Shown: piece after piece, positions 51,973-61,445 of the stretch
Layout: each line of letters begins with the position of its first letter
How positions within the stretch are numbered: the stretch's first letter is position 1
Source of the DNA: an uncultured Clostridia bacterium
GTDB lineage: Bacteria > Bacillota > Clostridia > Oscillospirales > Ruminococcaceae
Length of the DNA: 64,000 nt
Reading direction: 5' to 3'
Assembly: GCA_944382905.1 (NCBI GenBank)
Contig: CALWNU010000022.1
Coordinates: 1-64,000 of the forward strand
Translations under genes and position numbers: made by a program
The notes under the pieces: model-generated
What the model saw: only the letters and a program-made list of their open reading frames with translations
Told to the model about the DNA's origin: nothing
Database searches by the model: none

Positions 51973-53682
51973 ATGACAGAGAAGATGCAGTATCAACGGT
52001 GGCTGGATGCTCCGTTGGAGGACCCGGCATTACGGGAGGAATTGTTATCCATAAAAGGGCAGGAGGAAGAAATCTTCGACCGGTTCTATCAGGAACTGGC
52101 GTTTGGCACCGCGGGGCTGCGCGGTGTATTGGGGGCCGGTACCAACCGGATGAATATCTACACCGTGCGCAAGGCGACCCAGGGCATGGCGGATTATCTC
52201 AATGAAAAATATCCCCAGAGCAGCATTGCCATTTCTTATGATTCCAGAATCAATTCCCGGCTGTTTGCAGAAGAGACGGCGCGGGTTATGGCGGCCAATG
52301 GGATCACCGCCTATTTGTACGGCCAGCTGATGCCCACGCCGGCGCTGTCGTTTGCCGTCCGCGATCTGGGCTGCCAGGCGGGCGTAATGATCACCGCCAG
52401 CCACAACCCGGCCAAATACAACGGGTATAAGGCCTACGGGCCGGACGGCTGCCAGATGACGGACGAAGCGGCCAACGCGGTATTGGAAAAGATTGGCCAT
52501 ATTGATATTTTTGACGGCGTCAAGGTGGCGGATTTCGCCCAGGCGCTGGCTGCCGGCACGATCCAGTATATCAAGCAGGAGGTCATTGACCGGTATCTGG
52601 ATGCGGTGTATGCCCAGTCCATCCGCAAGGGGATCTGCGCGGACAGCGGCATGAAGGTGGTTTACACACCGCTCAACGGCGCCGGGAATATGTGCGTCCG
52701 GGCGATTTTGGACCGGATTGGCGTCAAGGACGTTATTCCGGTGAAAGAACAAGAACAGCCGGACGGCAATTTCCCCACCTGCCCATATCCCAATCCGGAG
52801 ATTCGTGAGGCGCTGCAAAAAGGGCTGGATTTGTGCGAACAGGAAAAGCCGGACCTGCTGCTGGCCACCGATCCGGACTGCGACCGGGTGGGGATTGCCG
52901 TACCGCATGAAGGCAGCTATCTGCTGCTGACCGGAAACGAAGTGGGCGTTTTGCTCACCGATTATATTGCCAAATCCCGGATGGAACTGGGGACGATGCC
53001 CAAAGACCCCATCGTCGTCAAGACCATTGTGACCACGTCGATGATCGACCGTTTGGCGGAAACCTACGGGTTCCAGGTGGTGAATATCCTCACGGGGTTC
53101 AAGTACATCGGCGAGCAGATCCTCCGCTTGGAGCAGAAAGGGCAGGCCGACCGGTATATTTTCGGGTTCGAGGAAAGCTACGGCTATTTGTCCGGCGGAT
53201 ATGTGCGGGATAAAGACGCGGTGGACGGTTCCATGCTGATCTGCGAGATGGCGGCGTATTACAAAAAACAGGGGAAGACCTTGGCCGACGTCCTGTTCTC
53301 GTTGTATGAAAAATATGGGATGCACTTAAACACCCAGGCCAGCTTTACCTGCGAAGGGGCCAGCGGCATGGAGCGGATGCGCGAAATCATGGAGCAGCTG
53401 CGCCAGGACGTGCCGGAGCAATTGTGCGGCAAAAAGGTGCTGTGGGTGTCCGATTACCAGACCTCGGTCAAGCGGTCCGCACAGGGCGAGGAACCCATCC
53501 ATCTGCCCCGTTCCAACGTAGTAGAATATGGGTTGGAAGGCAACAACGTCATTGTGGTGCGGCCTTCCGGCACCGAACCCAAAATCAAGGTCTACTTTAT
53601 GATCCAGGGCCGCGACCGCCAGCAGGCGCAGCAGTTGGAAGAGCAGCTGAAGGCGAAGATGACCCAGTTGATGGGCTTTTAG
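51973..53682 (+). CDS. pgcA: Phosphoglucomutase/phosphomannomutase (PgcA type)
   Basis: A 569-residue alpha-D-phosphohexomutase that interconverts glucose 1- and 6-phosphates (or the mannose pair). The phosphoserine loop is [13 protein letters not shown], the metal loop [12 protein letters not shown], the sugar-binding loop [12 protein letters not shown] and the phosphate-binding loop [10 protein letters not shown]. Length fits the long Bacillus PgcA family. ATG 51973 follows GGAGGC. It feeds nucleotide-sugar and glycogen synthesis. Confidence 0.95.
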   Translation: MTEKMQYQRWLDAPLEDPALREELLSIKGQEEEIFDRFYQELAFGTAGLRGVLGAGTNRMNIYTVRKATQGMADYLNEKYPQSSIAISYDSRINSRLFAEETARVMAANGITAYLYGQLMPTPALSFAVRDLGCQAGVMITASHNPAKYNGYKAYGPDGCQMTDEAANAVLEKIGHIDIFDGVKVADFAQALAAGTIQYIKQEVIDRYLDAVYAQSIRKGICADSGMKVVYTPLNGAGNMCVRAILDRIGVKDVIPVKEQEQPDGNFPTCPYPNPEIREALQKGLDLCEQEKPDLLLATDPDCDRVGIAVPHEGSYLLLTGNEVGVLLTDYIAKSRMELGTMPKDPIVVKTIVTTSMIDRLAETYGFQVVNILTGFKYIGEQILRLEQKGQADRYIFGFEESYGYLSGGYVRDKDAVDGSMLICEMAAYYKKQGKTLADVLFSLYEKYGMHLNTQASFTCEGASGMERMREIMEQLRQDVPEQLCGKKVLWVSDYQTSVKRSAQGEEPIHLPRSNVVEYGLEGNNVIVVRPSGTEPKIKVYFMIQGRDRQQAQQLEEQLKAKMTQLMGF

Positions 53683-53702
53683 CCGGTTGAATGAAAAAAG
53701 CT

Positions 53703-53730
53703 TGCATTTTTCGCAAGGGTGTGGTATGAT
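53703..53730 (+). promoter_or_regulatory. Promoter of rpmE
   Basis: TTGCAT (53703-53708), 16-base spacer, TATGAT (53725-53730) with a TGG extension. A small CTTGC/GCAAG dyad overlaps the -35 box. Confidence 0.65.
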
Positions 53731-53773
53731 TACCCTGTTAATCTTTGCAACGCGGAAAGAGGTGACTGACCCG

Positions 53774-53986
53774 ATGAAACAAGGAATCCATCCCAACTAC
53801 GAAAAAACGACCATCCGTTGCGCTTGCGGCGCGGAGTTTGAGACCCGGTCCACCAAAAAGGACATCAAGGTAGAAATTTGTTCCAAATGCCACCCGTTCT
53901 TTACCGGCAGACAGAAACTGGTAGATACCGGCGGCCGTGTTGACAGATTCAACAAACGTTTCAACAGAGGCACTAAAGCGGAGTAA
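53774..53986 (+). CDS. rpmE: Ribosomal protein L31 (zinc-binding form)
   Basis: A 70-residue protein beginning [20 protein letters not shown]. It has the four zinc cysteines in CACG and [13 protein letters not shown], so it is the C+ (zinc-replete) form. ATG 53774 follows GAGGTGAC. No Zur box is evident upstream. Confidence 0.97.
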   Translation: MKQGIHPNYEKTTIRCACGAEFETRSTKKDIKVEICSKCHPFFTGRQKLVDTGGRVDRFNKRFNRGTKAE

Positions 53987-54013
53987 GTCGCGCTTTCGTG
54001 GAATAAGGACGCT

Positions 54014-54046
54014 AGGGCGGTGCAGGAATGTGCCGCCCTTTCTTTT
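54014..54046 (+). terminator. Terminator of rpmE
   Basis: AGGGCGG (54014-54020) pairs with CCGCCCT (54033-54039), followed by TTCTTTT. Confidence 0.7.
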
Positions 54047-54072
54047 CCCTAAAACAGAAGGAGGTGGCCGGT

Positions 54073-54702
54073 TTGTTGCAGGCGTACCAGACAGTGGCGG
54101 GATATGCCAGCGATGAGTTTATCGAACGCAAATCCAGATTTATCGGACATATCGCGCCGGTTTGCAGTGAGGCGCAAGCGCTTGCTTTTTTAGAACAAAT
54201 CCGTGCCCAGCACCGAGAAGCGACCCATAATGTGTTTGCTTATATCCTGCGGGAAAGCGGGATCAAACGGATGAGCGACGACGGCGAACCCCAGGGGACC
54301 GGCGGAGTCCCGGTGCTGGAGGTCATTGAGCGGGAAGGGCTGACCGATGTGGCGGTGGTGGTGACCCGGTATTTCGGTGGAATCCTGCTGGGAACCGGCG
54401 GGCTGGTGCGGGCCTATTCCCACGGCGCCAAACTGGCGGTGGACGCCGCGGTGCGCCGGCATATGAATCCATGCACCGTGTTGGAGCTGACCTTTGGGTA
54501 TGACTGGTATGGGAAAATCAGCTATCTGCTGCCAAGGTACCATACCAAGGTGCTGGAATCGGATTTTGGCGCGGTGGTACAAATGCGGGTGATGATGACG
54601 TCGGACCAGGTGCCGGCGTTTTCCAAGGAGATGACGGAACTGACCGCTGCCACGGTGATCCCGCAAACAATCGAGGAAATTTGCGCGGATTTGGAAGCGT
54701 AG
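54073..54702 (+). CDS. YigZ/IMPACT family protein
   Basis: A 209-residue protein of the UPF0029/YigZ family, close to E. coli YigZ (204). TTG 54073 is chosen because GAAGGAGGT lies a few bases upstream. The N-terminal IMPACT domain has KSRFIGHIAPV, HREATHNVFAY, the signature SDDGEPQGTGGVPVLEVI, and VVVTRYFGGILLGTGGLVRAY; the C-terminal domain has the EF-G domain V-like fold. Its cellular role is not firmly known; links to translation control have been proposed from its eukaryotic relatives. Confidence 0.92.
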   Translation: MLQAYQTVAGYASDEFIERKSRFIGHIAPVCSEAQALAFLEQIRAQHREATHNVFAYILRESGIKRMSDDGEPQGTGGVPVLEVIEREGLTDVAVVVTRYFGGILLGTGGLVRAYSHGAKLAVDAAVRRHMNPCTVLELTFGYDWYGKISYLLPRYHTKVLESDFGAVVQMRVMMTSDQVPAFSKEMTELTAATVIPQTIEEICADLEA

Positions 54703-54831
54703 GCCTGGGTGGATTTTTCCAGCAGAATGGGGCAAAGCCAAAAAACAAAAAATTTTCACGGAAAAGCAGGATTTTTTTTCTTTGCTTCGTATTATAACAA
54801 TAGAAGGTTGTCTAAAAAAAGGAGGATGCGC

Positions 54832-55839
54832 ATGACCATCCGGGAGCGGATCCAACAGCAGGAACGGCAGACCCTGTGCCAGCAGGCGATGCTTTCCCAA
54901 CAGACGAAAGGGCGGGAACGCCCGGAAGAAGAAGACCCGATCCGCACCCCGTTTCAGCGCGACCGGGACCGGATCATCCACTGCAAGTCCTTCCGGAGGC
55001 TGATGCACAAGACCCAGGTCTTTTTGAGTCCGGAAGGGGACCATTACCGGACAAGGCTGACCCATACGTTGGAAGTATCCCAGATAGCTAGGACCATGGC
55101 CAGGGCGCTTCGGCTGAATGAAGATTTGACCGAGGCCATCGCCCTGGGGCATGATCTGGGGCATACCCCCTTCGGCCATGCGGGAGAGCGGGCGCTGAAC
55201 GAGGTTTGCCCATTGGGCTTTCAGCATTACCGGCAGAGCGTTCGGGTGGTGGAAAAATTAGAACGCGGCGGGCGGGGGCTGAATCTGTGCTGGGAAGTCC
55301 GGGACGGCATTGGCTGCCATACGACGGGAACGCAGGCGCAGACGCTGGAAGGCCGGCTGGTGCGCCTTTCGGATAAAATCGCCTATATGAACCATGACAT
55401 CGACGACGCGGTGCGGGCCGGCGTGCTGCAAGAAGACGATCTGCCCTGGCAGGTGAAATGCACCCTGGGCCGCACCAAAAGCCAACGGATTTCCACCTTG
55501 GTGGGTTCGGTGATCGAATCCAGCTCAGAGACCATCGAAATGGATCCCAAGATCTATGAAATTTTCCTGCAGCTGCAAAGGTTTTTGTTCCAAACGGTTT
55601 ATACCAACCCGGCGGCAAAAGGGGAAGAGAACAAGGCGGAAAACGTGGTCAAAAGCCTGTATGCATATTTTACGGCGCACAAGGAAAAACTCCCATCAGA
55701 GTACCGGGCGGTATGGGAGCAAGAGGGCGCGCACCGGGCGGCGTGCGACTATATTTCCGGGATGAGCGACCGGTTTGCCATCCATCTTTATACCGACTTG
55801 TTTGTCCCCGAAAGCTGGCAGGGAATACGGGAATCCTAG
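54832..55839 (+). CDS. dgt: Deoxyguanosinetriphosphate triphosphohydrolase-like protein
   Basis: A 335-residue HD-domain protein that would cleave dGTP (or other dNTPs) to the nucleoside and triphosphate. ATG 54832 follows AAAGGAGG. The metal-binding HD residues are in RTRLTHTLEVSQIAR and IALGHDLGHTPFGHAGE; GCHTTGTQAQTLEGRLVRLSD and KIAYMNHDIDDAVRAG complete the site. It is placed directly upstream of dnaG and rpoD, a common clostridial order that links nucleotide-pool control with replication initiation. Confidence 0.95.
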   Translation: MTIRERIQQQERQTLCQQAMLSQQTKGRERPEEEDPIRTPFQRDRDRIIHCKSFRRLMHKTQVFLSPEGDHYRTRLTHTLEVSQIARTMARALRLNEDLTEAIALGHDLGHTPFGHAGERALNEVCPLGFQHYRQSVRVVEKLERGGRGLNLCWEVRDGIGCHTTGTQAQTLEGRLVRLSDKIAYMNHDIDDAVRAGVLQEDDLPWQVKCTLGRTKSQRISTLVGSVIESSSETIEMDPKIYEIFLQLQRFLFQTVYTNPAAKGEENKAENVVKSLYAYFTAHKEKLPSEYRAVWEQEGAHRAACDYISGMSDRFAIHLYTDLFVPESWQGIRES

Positions 55840-55892
55840 CCAAAACGCCGGTTGCTGCCAGAAAGCCGAGCAAGAAAAAAGGGGGGAAGACG

Positions 55893-57647
55893 GTGCTGAG
55901 TGAATCGTTCCTGACCGAATTGAAAGCGCGAAACGACATTGAAGATATTGTGGGCGCCTATGTGCAGGTCAAGCGCAGGGGGCGCAATTTGGTGGGCCTT
56001 TGCCCGTTCCATTCGGAAAAAACGCCGTCTTTCACAGTGTATCCGGAAAGCCAGTCCTTTTACTGCTTTGGCTGCGGCGCCGGCGGGGATGTGATCACCT
56101 TTGTCCGCCGGATGGAAAATCTGGATTATATCGAAGCAGTGAAGTTTTTGGCCCAGCGGGCGGGAATGGCGATGCCGGAGGACGGGTATGATGACAGTTT
56201 GGCCCGGCTTAAGACCCGCATTCTGGAAATCAACCGGCAAGCCGCCCGCTTTTACCACCAGTGCCTGATTTCCCCTGTGGGGAAAAAGGGGCTGGATTAT
56301 TTGCGGGAACGGGGCCTGTCCGACCAGACCATCCGCCATTTTGGCCTGGGGTACGCGCCGGAACAGTGGGACGCGGCCATCCGGCATTTGCTGGGAAAGG
56401 GGTTCCGGATGGAGGAGCTGATCGCTGCGGCCATCGCCGTCAAAGGGTCCAGAGGCCAGAGCTACGACCAGTTCCGCGGTAGGGTGATCTTCCCGATTAT
56501 CGACATCCGGGGAAATGTGATCGCTTTTGGGGGGCGGGTCCTGGATGGAAAAGGGCCCAAATACCTCAATTCGCCGGATACGCCGGTGTTTAAGAAAAGC
56601 CGCAATTTGTTTGCGCTGAATTTCGCCAAGGCCGCCAAGCAGCCGGCGCTGATTTTGGCGGAAGGGTATATGGATGTGGTGGCGCTGCACCAGGCGGGGT
56701 TTGCCAATGCGGTGGCCACGCTGGGCACCTCGCTGACGGCGGAACAGGCGCGGATGATTTCCCAGTATGCGCAGGAAGTGGTAATTTCTTACGATTCAGA
56801 CGGCGCAGGGCAGAAAGCCACCAACCGCGCCATCAACATGTTTGGGGAGATCGGGATGAAGGTGCGGGTGCTGAAGGTGCACGACGCCAAGGACCCGGAC
56901 GAGTTCCTCAAAAAATTCGGGGCGGTGCGGTTTCGGATGCTGCTGGAAGGTGCGGACAGCGCCATGGCCTTTGAAATCCAGGCGCTGCGCCAAAAGCATG
57001 ATTTGGCGCAGCCGGAGGGGAAAGTAGGCTTTTTGAAAGAATTCGCCCAGTTTATGGCGGGGATCCGCAACCCCATCGAGCGGGATGTGTATGTGACTAG
57101 AACGGCGCAAGAGCTGGGCGTTTCTAAGGAGCCTTTGACCCAACAAATTGATTATATCATCCGCCAGCAGGCGAAACATGCCGAGAAAAAACAGGAACGC
57201 AATCTCACGGTATTTGCCGCCGACACCAAGGGCCGGCGGGATCCGCAGCGGAATGCCCATTTGAAAGAGGCTTTGGCGGAGGAACGGCTGATTGTGGTTT
57301 TGCTGAAAAATCCGGATTACCGGGAGTTTATTCTTGATCAAATCCAGCCGGAAGATTTTCTGACGGATTTTAACCGCGCCATTTTTCGCGTGATCTGCGA
57401 CCGGCTGGCGGAAAACCGCTCTATTGAGCCGATTTCCCTTTCCGAACAGCTGGATGTGGAGCAGATGGGCAAGGTCGCCGGGATCCTGGCGGACAGCGCC
57501 TGCAGCGGGGCGACGCGGAAAGAGGCCGCGGATTATATCGATACCATCCTGGCGGGAAAGGCGAAAAAAACGCCGGAGGAGCTGGGGAAAATGGACCGCC
57601 GCCAGCTGGAGGAGTACGTGGCCGGGCTGGCTGCAAAGAAAAAATAA
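55893..57647 (+). CDS. dnaG: DNA primase
   Basis: A 584-residue primase. GTG 55893 is chosen because GGGGGGAAG lies just upstream and [20 protein letters not shown] is the normal N-terminus. The zinc-binding domain has [11 protein letters not shown] and CFGCGAGGD; the RNA-polymerase core has [20 protein letters not shown], the [22 protein letters not shown] and [16 protein letters not shown]; the C-terminal ~150 residues bind the helicase. It synthesises RNA primers for the fork and works with the DnaB encoded at 23467-24825. Confidence 0.97.
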   Translation: MLSESFLTELKARNDIEDIVGAYVQVKRRGRNLVGLCPFHSEKTPSFTVYPESQSFYCFGCGAGGDVITFVRRMENLDYIEAVKFLAQRAGMAMPEDGYDDSLARLKTRILEINRQAARFYHQCLISPVGKKGLDYLRERGLSDQTIRHFGLGYAPEQWDAAIRHLLGKGFRMEELIAAAIAVKGSRGQSYDQFRGRVIFPIIDIRGNVIAFGGRVLDGKGPKYLNSPDTPVFKKSRNLFALNFAKAAKQPALILAEGYMDVVALHQAGFANAVATLGTSLTAEQARMISQYAQEVVISYDSDGAGQKATNRAINMFGEIGMKVRVLKVHDAKDPDEFLKKFGAVRFRMLLEGADSAMAFEIQALRQKHDLAQPEGKVGFLKEFAQFMAGIRNPIERDVYVTRTAQELGVSKEPLTQQIDYIIRQQAKHAEKKQERNLTVFAADTKGRRDPQRNAHLKEALAEERLIVVLLKNPDYREFILDQIQPEDFLTDFNRAIFRVICDRLAENRSIEPISLSEQLDVEQMGKVAGILADSACSGATRKEAADYIDTILAGKAKKTPEELGKMDRRQLEEYVAGLAAKKK

Positions 57648-57763
57648 AAGCGGGTCCGCCGGCCAACCGGCAGGCGTACAGCTTTGATCAATGGGCGATC
57701 CGCCGGCTTCGCGGGGCGGAGGAAAAGCCAAGTTTTCCGCGGGGAGAAATGGGAGAGCATATC

Positions 57764-58861
57764 ATGGCAGCACAGGATAAAAAATCGGTCATCAAAGATT
57801 TGATTGAATTGGGCAAGTCGAAGGGGAAGCTGACCACCAAGGAGATCACTGATGCGCTGGAAGAACTGGATTTTGACGTGGAGAAGGTGGACAAGCTTTA
57901 CGACACGCTGGAAGGGCTGAACATCGAAATCATTGAAGATCTGGAACCGGATATGGATCTGGACTTGAATTCCATCCCCACCAATTCCGATGCGGAGGAT
58001 GAGGAATCGGATACGGCGCCGGCGGAAGGGGTCAACATCGACGACCCGGTGAAGGTCTACCTTAAGGAGATTGGCCGGGTGCCATTGTTAAGCTCGGAGG
58101 AAGAGATCGAGCTGGCCCAGCGAATGGCACAGGGCGACGAGTACGCCAAAAAGCGCCTGTCGGAAGCCAACTTGCGGCTGGTGGTCAGCATCGCCAAACG
58201 GTATGTGGGGCGTGGCATGCAGTTTTTGGATTTAATTCAAGAAGGCAACTTGGGCTTGATCAAGGCAGTGGAAAAATTTGACCACACCAAAGGGTTCAAA
58301 TTCTCCACCTATGCCACCTGGTGGATTCGCCAGGCGATTACCCGAGCTATCGCCGACCAGGCCAGGACCATCCGGATCCCGGTGCATATGGTGGAAACCA
58401 TCAACAAGGTGAAAAAAGTATCCAACCAGCTGCTGCATAAAAACGGGCATGAGCCGACGGCGGATGAAATCGCCAAAGAGCTGGATATGCCGGTGGACAA
58501 GGTGCGGGAAATCATGCGGGTTGCCCAGGAGCCGGTGAGCCTGGAAACCCCCATCGGCGAAGAGGAGGATAGCCATCTGGGCGATTTTATCCCCGACGAC
58601 GATGCCCCTGCGCCAGCGGAAGCCGCCTCCCATACGCTGCTGAAAGAGCAGCTGGGGGATGTGCTGCAGACTTTGACCCCGCGGGAGGAAAAGGTGCTGC
58701 GGCTGCGTTTTGGCCTGGAAGACGGCAGAAGCAGGACATTGGAAGAAGTGGGGAAAGAATTCAATGTCACCCGGGAGCGGATTCGCCAAATCGAAGCGAA
58801 AGCATTGAGAAAACTGCGCCACCCCAGCAGAAGCAAAAAACTCAAAGACTTTTTGGATTGA
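57764..58861 (+). CDS. rpoD: Primary sigma factor of RNA polymerase
   Basis: A 365-residue housekeeping sigma factor (SigA). ATG 57764 has GGGAG eight bases upstream; an ATG at 57749 is only three bases after its nearest purine run. Region 1.1 is present (about 8-60), then 1.2 ([17 protein letters not shown]), 2 ([54 protein letters not shown]), 3 ([14 protein letters not shown]) and 4 ([38 protein letters not shown]). It recognises the TTGACA/TATAAT-type promoters seen across the window. It follows dnaG, as in the classical macromolecular synthesis operon. Confidence 0.97.
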   Translation: MAAQDKKSVIKDLIELGKSKGKLTTKEITDALEELDFDVEKVDKLYDTLEGLNIEIIEDLEPDMDLDLNSIPTNSDAEDEESDTAPAEGVNIDDPVKVYLKEIGRVPLLSSEEEIELAQRMAQGDEYAKKRLSEANLRLVVSIAKRYVGRGMQFLDLIQEGNLGLIKAVEKFDHTKGFKFSTYATWWIRQAITRAIADQARTIRIPVHMVETINKVKKVSNQLLHKNGHEPTADEIAKELDMPVDKVREIMRVAQEPVSLETPIGEEEDSHLGDFIPDDDAPAPAEAASHTLLKEQLGDVLQTLTPREEKVLRLRFGLEDGRSRTLEEVGKEFNVTRERIRQIEAKALRKLRHPSRSKKLKDFLD

Positions 58862-58886
58862 TCCGGTTACAAGGAGCGTGAAGAGA

Positions 58887-59309
58887 TTGCAGATAACAAT
58901 GGAGGCGGACTATGCCGTGCGCATTGTGTACGCGTTGGCTGCCAACGGGGAACGGATGGACGCGGGGATGCTGGCAGAGCGTTCCGGCGTGACCGTGCGG
59001 TTTTCCCTGAAGATCCTGCGCAAGCTTGTGGCGGCGGGGCTGGTCCGGTCGTTTAAAGGGGCGGCGGGAGGATACCAGCTGGCAAAAGAACCGGAGGAAA
59101 TTTCTTTATGCGACGTGCTGGAAGCCATCGAGGGCCCGATACATATTGCGCGCTGCGCAAAAGGGGATTATGTGTGTACCAGGGAAAAAGAAGGCCCGTG
59201 CCAATTCCAGTGCGTGTTTGAATCGCTGTCCCAGCAGCTGCGGGCCCGCTTGGGCAGCTATACCATGGACCAGTTTATCGCGAAACAGGAAAGGGAGAAC
59301 CAACAATGA
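58887..59309 (+). CDS. Rrf2 family regulator with a four-cysteine cluster
   Basis: A 140-residue transcription factor. TTG 58887 gives the usual Rrf2 N-terminus (MQITMEADYAVRIVYALAAN) at 11 bases from AAGGAG; GTG 58878 adds three residues but is too close to that site. The winged helix contains LAERSGVTVRFSLKILRKLV and GAAGGYQLAKEPEEI. The C-terminal part has Cys90-X6-Cys97-X7-Cys105-X3-Cys109, in the place where IscR and NsrR bind Fe-S clusters, so a redox or Fe-S sensor is plausible. It shares an ATGA overlap with the dehydrogenase gene and follows rpoD at 25 bases. Confidence 0.88.
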   Translation: MQITMEADYAVRIVYALAANGERMDAGMLAERSGVTVRFSLKILRKLVAAGLVRSFKGAAGGYQLAKEPEEISLCDVLEAIEGPIHIARCAKGDYVCTREKEGPCQFQCVFESLSQQLRARLGSYTMDQFIAKQERENQQ

Positions 59310-60265
59310 AAATTGTCATTTTAGATGGATTTGCCGCCAACCCGGGGGATCTGAGCTGGCAGGGGCTGGAGCGGTTCGGCCAGGTCGTCTGCTACCCGCG
59401 CACCGCGCCGGAGCAGGTGCTGGAGCGGGCGCAGGGCGCGCAGGTGCTGCTGACCAATAAGACGGTTTTGTCCCGGCAGATCATTGAGTCGCTGCCGCAG
59501 TTGCAGATGATCGGCGTATTGGCCACCGGCTACAACATTGTGGATATCGAGGCGGCCAAACAGCGGGGGATCCCCGTGTGCAATGTCCCAGCGTACAGCA
59601 CCGATTCGGTCGCCCAGCTGATTTTTGCTTTCCTGCTGCAGCACGCCAACCATGTCTTGGAACATACCCGCAGCGTCCAGCAGGGCGATTGGGTGCGGTC
59701 CCAGGACTTTTCCTATATGGTGGCGCCCCAGGTGGAGCTGGCGGGGAAAACCATTGGCTTTGTGGGGTTTGGACATGTGGCGCAGAAGACGGCGGATATC
59801 GCCCAGGCATTCGGCATGAAGGTCATCGCCTATTCCCGCACCATGAAAGGGCAGGAGCACCGGCCGGGATTCCAATGGGTGGACCTGGACCAGCTGTGCC
59901 GGCAATCGGATTATCTCAGCTTAAACTGCCCGCTGACGCCCCAGACCCAGGGGCTGGTGAACCGGGAATTTTTAGCGAAGATGAAACCGTCTGCCATGCT
60001 GATCAACACTTCCCGCGGGCCTGTTGTGGTAGAGCAGGATTTGGCGGACGCGCTCAACCAGGGGATCATCGCGGCAGCGGCTGTGGACGTGCTTTCCACC
60101 GAACCGCCGCGCGCGGACAACCCGCTGCTGCGGGCGCGGAACATCTACTTTACGCCCCATATCGGCTGGGCGACGCGGGAGGCCAGGATCCGGCTGCTCC
60201 AGATTACGCAAGAAAACCTGGAAGCGTTTTGCAACGGGCATCCGCAGAACGTGGTAAATGTATAA
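59306..60265 (+). CDS. D-2-hydroxyacid dehydrogenase (hydroxypyruvate reductase-like)
   Basis: A 319-residue NAD(P)-dependent dehydrogenase. The substrate domain begins MKIVILDGFAANPGDLSW, a start typical of glycerate dehydrogenase/hydroxypyruvate reductase annotations. The nucleotide loop is GFVGFGHVAQKTADIAQAFG; catalytic Arg is in NTSRGPVVVEQDL, Glu in VDVLSTEPP and His in TPHIGWATREARIRL. It starts inside the stop of the Rrf2 gene, so both are translated together. The exact substrate (hydroxypyruvate, glyoxylate, 2-ketoisocaproate) is not settled by the sequence. Confidence 0.92.
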   Translation: MKIVILDGFAANPGDLSWQGLERFGQVVCYPRTAPEQVLERAQGAQVLLTNKTVLSRQIIESLPQLQMIGVLATGYNIVDIEAAKQRGIPVCNVPAYSTDSVAQLIFAFLLQHANHVLEHTRSVQQGDWVRSQDFSYMVAPQVELAGKTIGFVGFGHVAQKTADIAQAFGMKVIAYSRTMKGQEHRPGFQWVDLDQLCRQSDYLSLNCPLTPQTQGLVNREFLAKMKPSAMLINTSRGPVVVEQDLADALNQGIIAAAAVDVLSTEPPRADNPLLRARNIYFTPHIGWATREARIRLLQITQENLEAFCNGHPQNVVNV

Positions 60266-60273
60266 ATACAAAA

Positions 60274-60309
60274 AAACAAGGAGGGGAATTGATTCCCCTC
60301 CTTGTTTTT
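60274..60309 (+). terminator. Terminator of the dehydrogenase gene
   Basis: A 16-bp perfect stem (60274-60289 with about 60292-60306), two-base loop and a T-run. The A-run on the left may let it act for the convergent GNAT gene as well. Confidence 0.9.
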
Positions 60310-60322
60310 GTTTGCCTTTGCG

Positions 60323-60838
60323 TTACTGTGCCCGCTTGACACAAAACAGATCGTGAGGCATGTCCACGCCCCGGTAATGCTTGACGGTAGAGTCTACAAT
60401 TTCCATGCCGTTTCGCCGGGCCACGTTTTGGGACGGAAGATTCGTGTCCCGGATGATGGAATATACCTCGCCGGCGCCCAGCACCTCAAACGCGTAGTTT
60501 TTGCAGGCGACGGCGGCTTCGGTGGCATAGCCGTGGTGCCAGAACGCTCTTTGAAATAAATACCCGATTTCCAGCACGCGGCCGTCTTTCCAGTTTTGCA
60601 TGGTCAGCCCGCACTGGCCGATCATTTCGCCGGTTTCTTTGAGGACAACGGCCCATAAGCCGAAATGAAGCTGCCGGTACCGGTTGAACTGTTCTTCTAA
60701 CCATGCATGTGCTTCCTCGTCGGAAAAAGCGCCTTCGTATGCGTACATGGTTTGCTCATCTTGCAAAATCCGGCACAAGGCTGGGTAATCTTCCGGCACC
60801 AGTTCTCGCAGGATCAGCCGTTGGGTTTCCAAGATCAT
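60323..60838 (-). CDS. GNAT acetyltransferase, RimJ/RimL-like
   Basis: A 171-residue acetyltransferase of the Acetyltransf_3 type. It starts MILETQRLILRELVPEDYPA (ATG ending at 60838, AAGGAGAG upstream), the normal start of this group. Further marks: GEMIGQCGLTMQNWKDGRVL, EIGYLFQRAFWHHGYATEA for the CoA loop, and YSIIRDTNLPSQNVARRNGM. The substrate could be a ribosomal-protein N-terminus or a small amine; the sequence does not tell. A longer frame to 61129 runs into the tRNA region and is rejected. Confidence 0.9.
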   Translation of the reverse strand: MILETQRLILRELVPEDYPALCRILQDEQTMYAYEGAFSDEEAHAWLEEQFNRYRQLHFGLWAVVLKETGEMIGQCGLTMQNWKDGRVLEIGYLFQRAFWHHGYATEAAVACKNYAFEVLGAGEVYSIIRDTNLPSQNVARRNGMEIVDSTVKHYRGVDMPHDLFCVKRAQ

Positions 60839-60911
60839 GTTGTCTCTCCTTTCCAAACACAAAGAGGATCGTCTACTTTTTAGCATATCACAAGGCCCGA
60901 TCGCCGGCAAC

Positions 60912-60937
60912 AAAAAAGGCCCCCGCGGGGCTTTTTT
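60912..60937. terminator. Symmetric hairpin with A- and T-runs
   Basis: A GCCCC/GGGGC stem flanked by six As and six Ts (60912-60937). It can terminate transcription on either strand; on the minus strand it lies beyond the tRNA terminator and before the GNAT gene. Confidence 0.7.
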
Positions 60938-61030
60938 GATTATGCCAGGGTCCGCCGGAAAAAACCTTCTTACCGTCGCCATCTTTGTTTCCAGTTCCCG
61001 GCTGATTCCGCCGGCCAACTTGCAACCGGC

Positions 61031-61069
61031 AAAAAAATCCGGTCTTTTCCCAAACGGGAAAAGACCGGA
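61031..61069 (-). terminator. Terminator of the tRNA operon
   Basis: A perfect 14-bp stem (61038-61051 with 61056-61069). On the minus strand it is followed by seven Ts and lies eight bases beyond the CCA end of tRNA-Val. Confidence 0.93.
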
Positions 61070-61076
61070 CCCATTT

Positions 61077-61153
61077 TGGTGGACACGCCGGGGCTCGAAC
61101 CCGGGACCTCCTGCGTGTGAAGCAGGCACTCTAACCAGCTGAGCTACGCCTCC
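61077..61153 (-). tRNA. tRNA-Val (anticodon CAC)
   Basis: Read on the minus strand this is a 77-base tRNA starting GGAGGCGTAGCTCAGC and ending with encoded CCA. The anticodon arm is CCTGC-TTCACAC-GCAGG, giving CAC, which reads GUG. The T arm has GGGTTCGAGCCCC. The acceptor stem pairs except at position 4-69, where G faces G. It decodes one valine codon and probably supplements a UAC isoacceptor elsewhere. Confidence 0.93.
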
Positions 61154-61210
61154 ATGGACGGGACCTGGAATGGAAAAACCTACGAATACCCCATCCGATA
61201 CCGCAGGTTT

Positions 61211-61286
61211 TGGTGGAGACGATGAGACTCGAACTCACGACTTCCACACTGCCAGTGTGACACTCTACCAACTGAGTTACGCCCCC
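61211..61286 (-). tRNA. tRNA-Ala (anticodon GGC)
   Basis: On the minus strand, a 76-base tRNA from GGGGGCGTAACTCAG to encoded CCA. The anticodon arm is TCACA-CTGGCAG-TGTGG, giving GGC, which reads GCC and GCU. The G3-U70 pair that marks alanine tRNAs is present in the acceptor stem, confirming identity. It is cotranscribed with tRNA-Val 57 bases downstream. Confidence 0.93.
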
Positions 61287-61307
61287 GTATTTGCTATTGC
61301 GGGATTT

Positions 61308-61336
61308 ATGATACCATATTTTGCGGACGGATGCAA
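61308..61336 (-). promoter_or_regulatory. Promoter of the tRNA-Ala/tRNA-Val operon
   Basis: On the minus strand: TTGCAT (complement of 61331-61336), 17-base spacer, TATCAT (complement of 61308-61313) with a TGG extension. Confidence 0.75.
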
Positions 61337-61445
61337 GCTTTTTTTCCAAAAATGAAAAATTTTTAAATGTTTTTGTAAACCTATGGAAAAATTTTCGGAA
61401 TATGTTATGATACGAATGAGAATGATTACGAAAGGACGATGCCAG

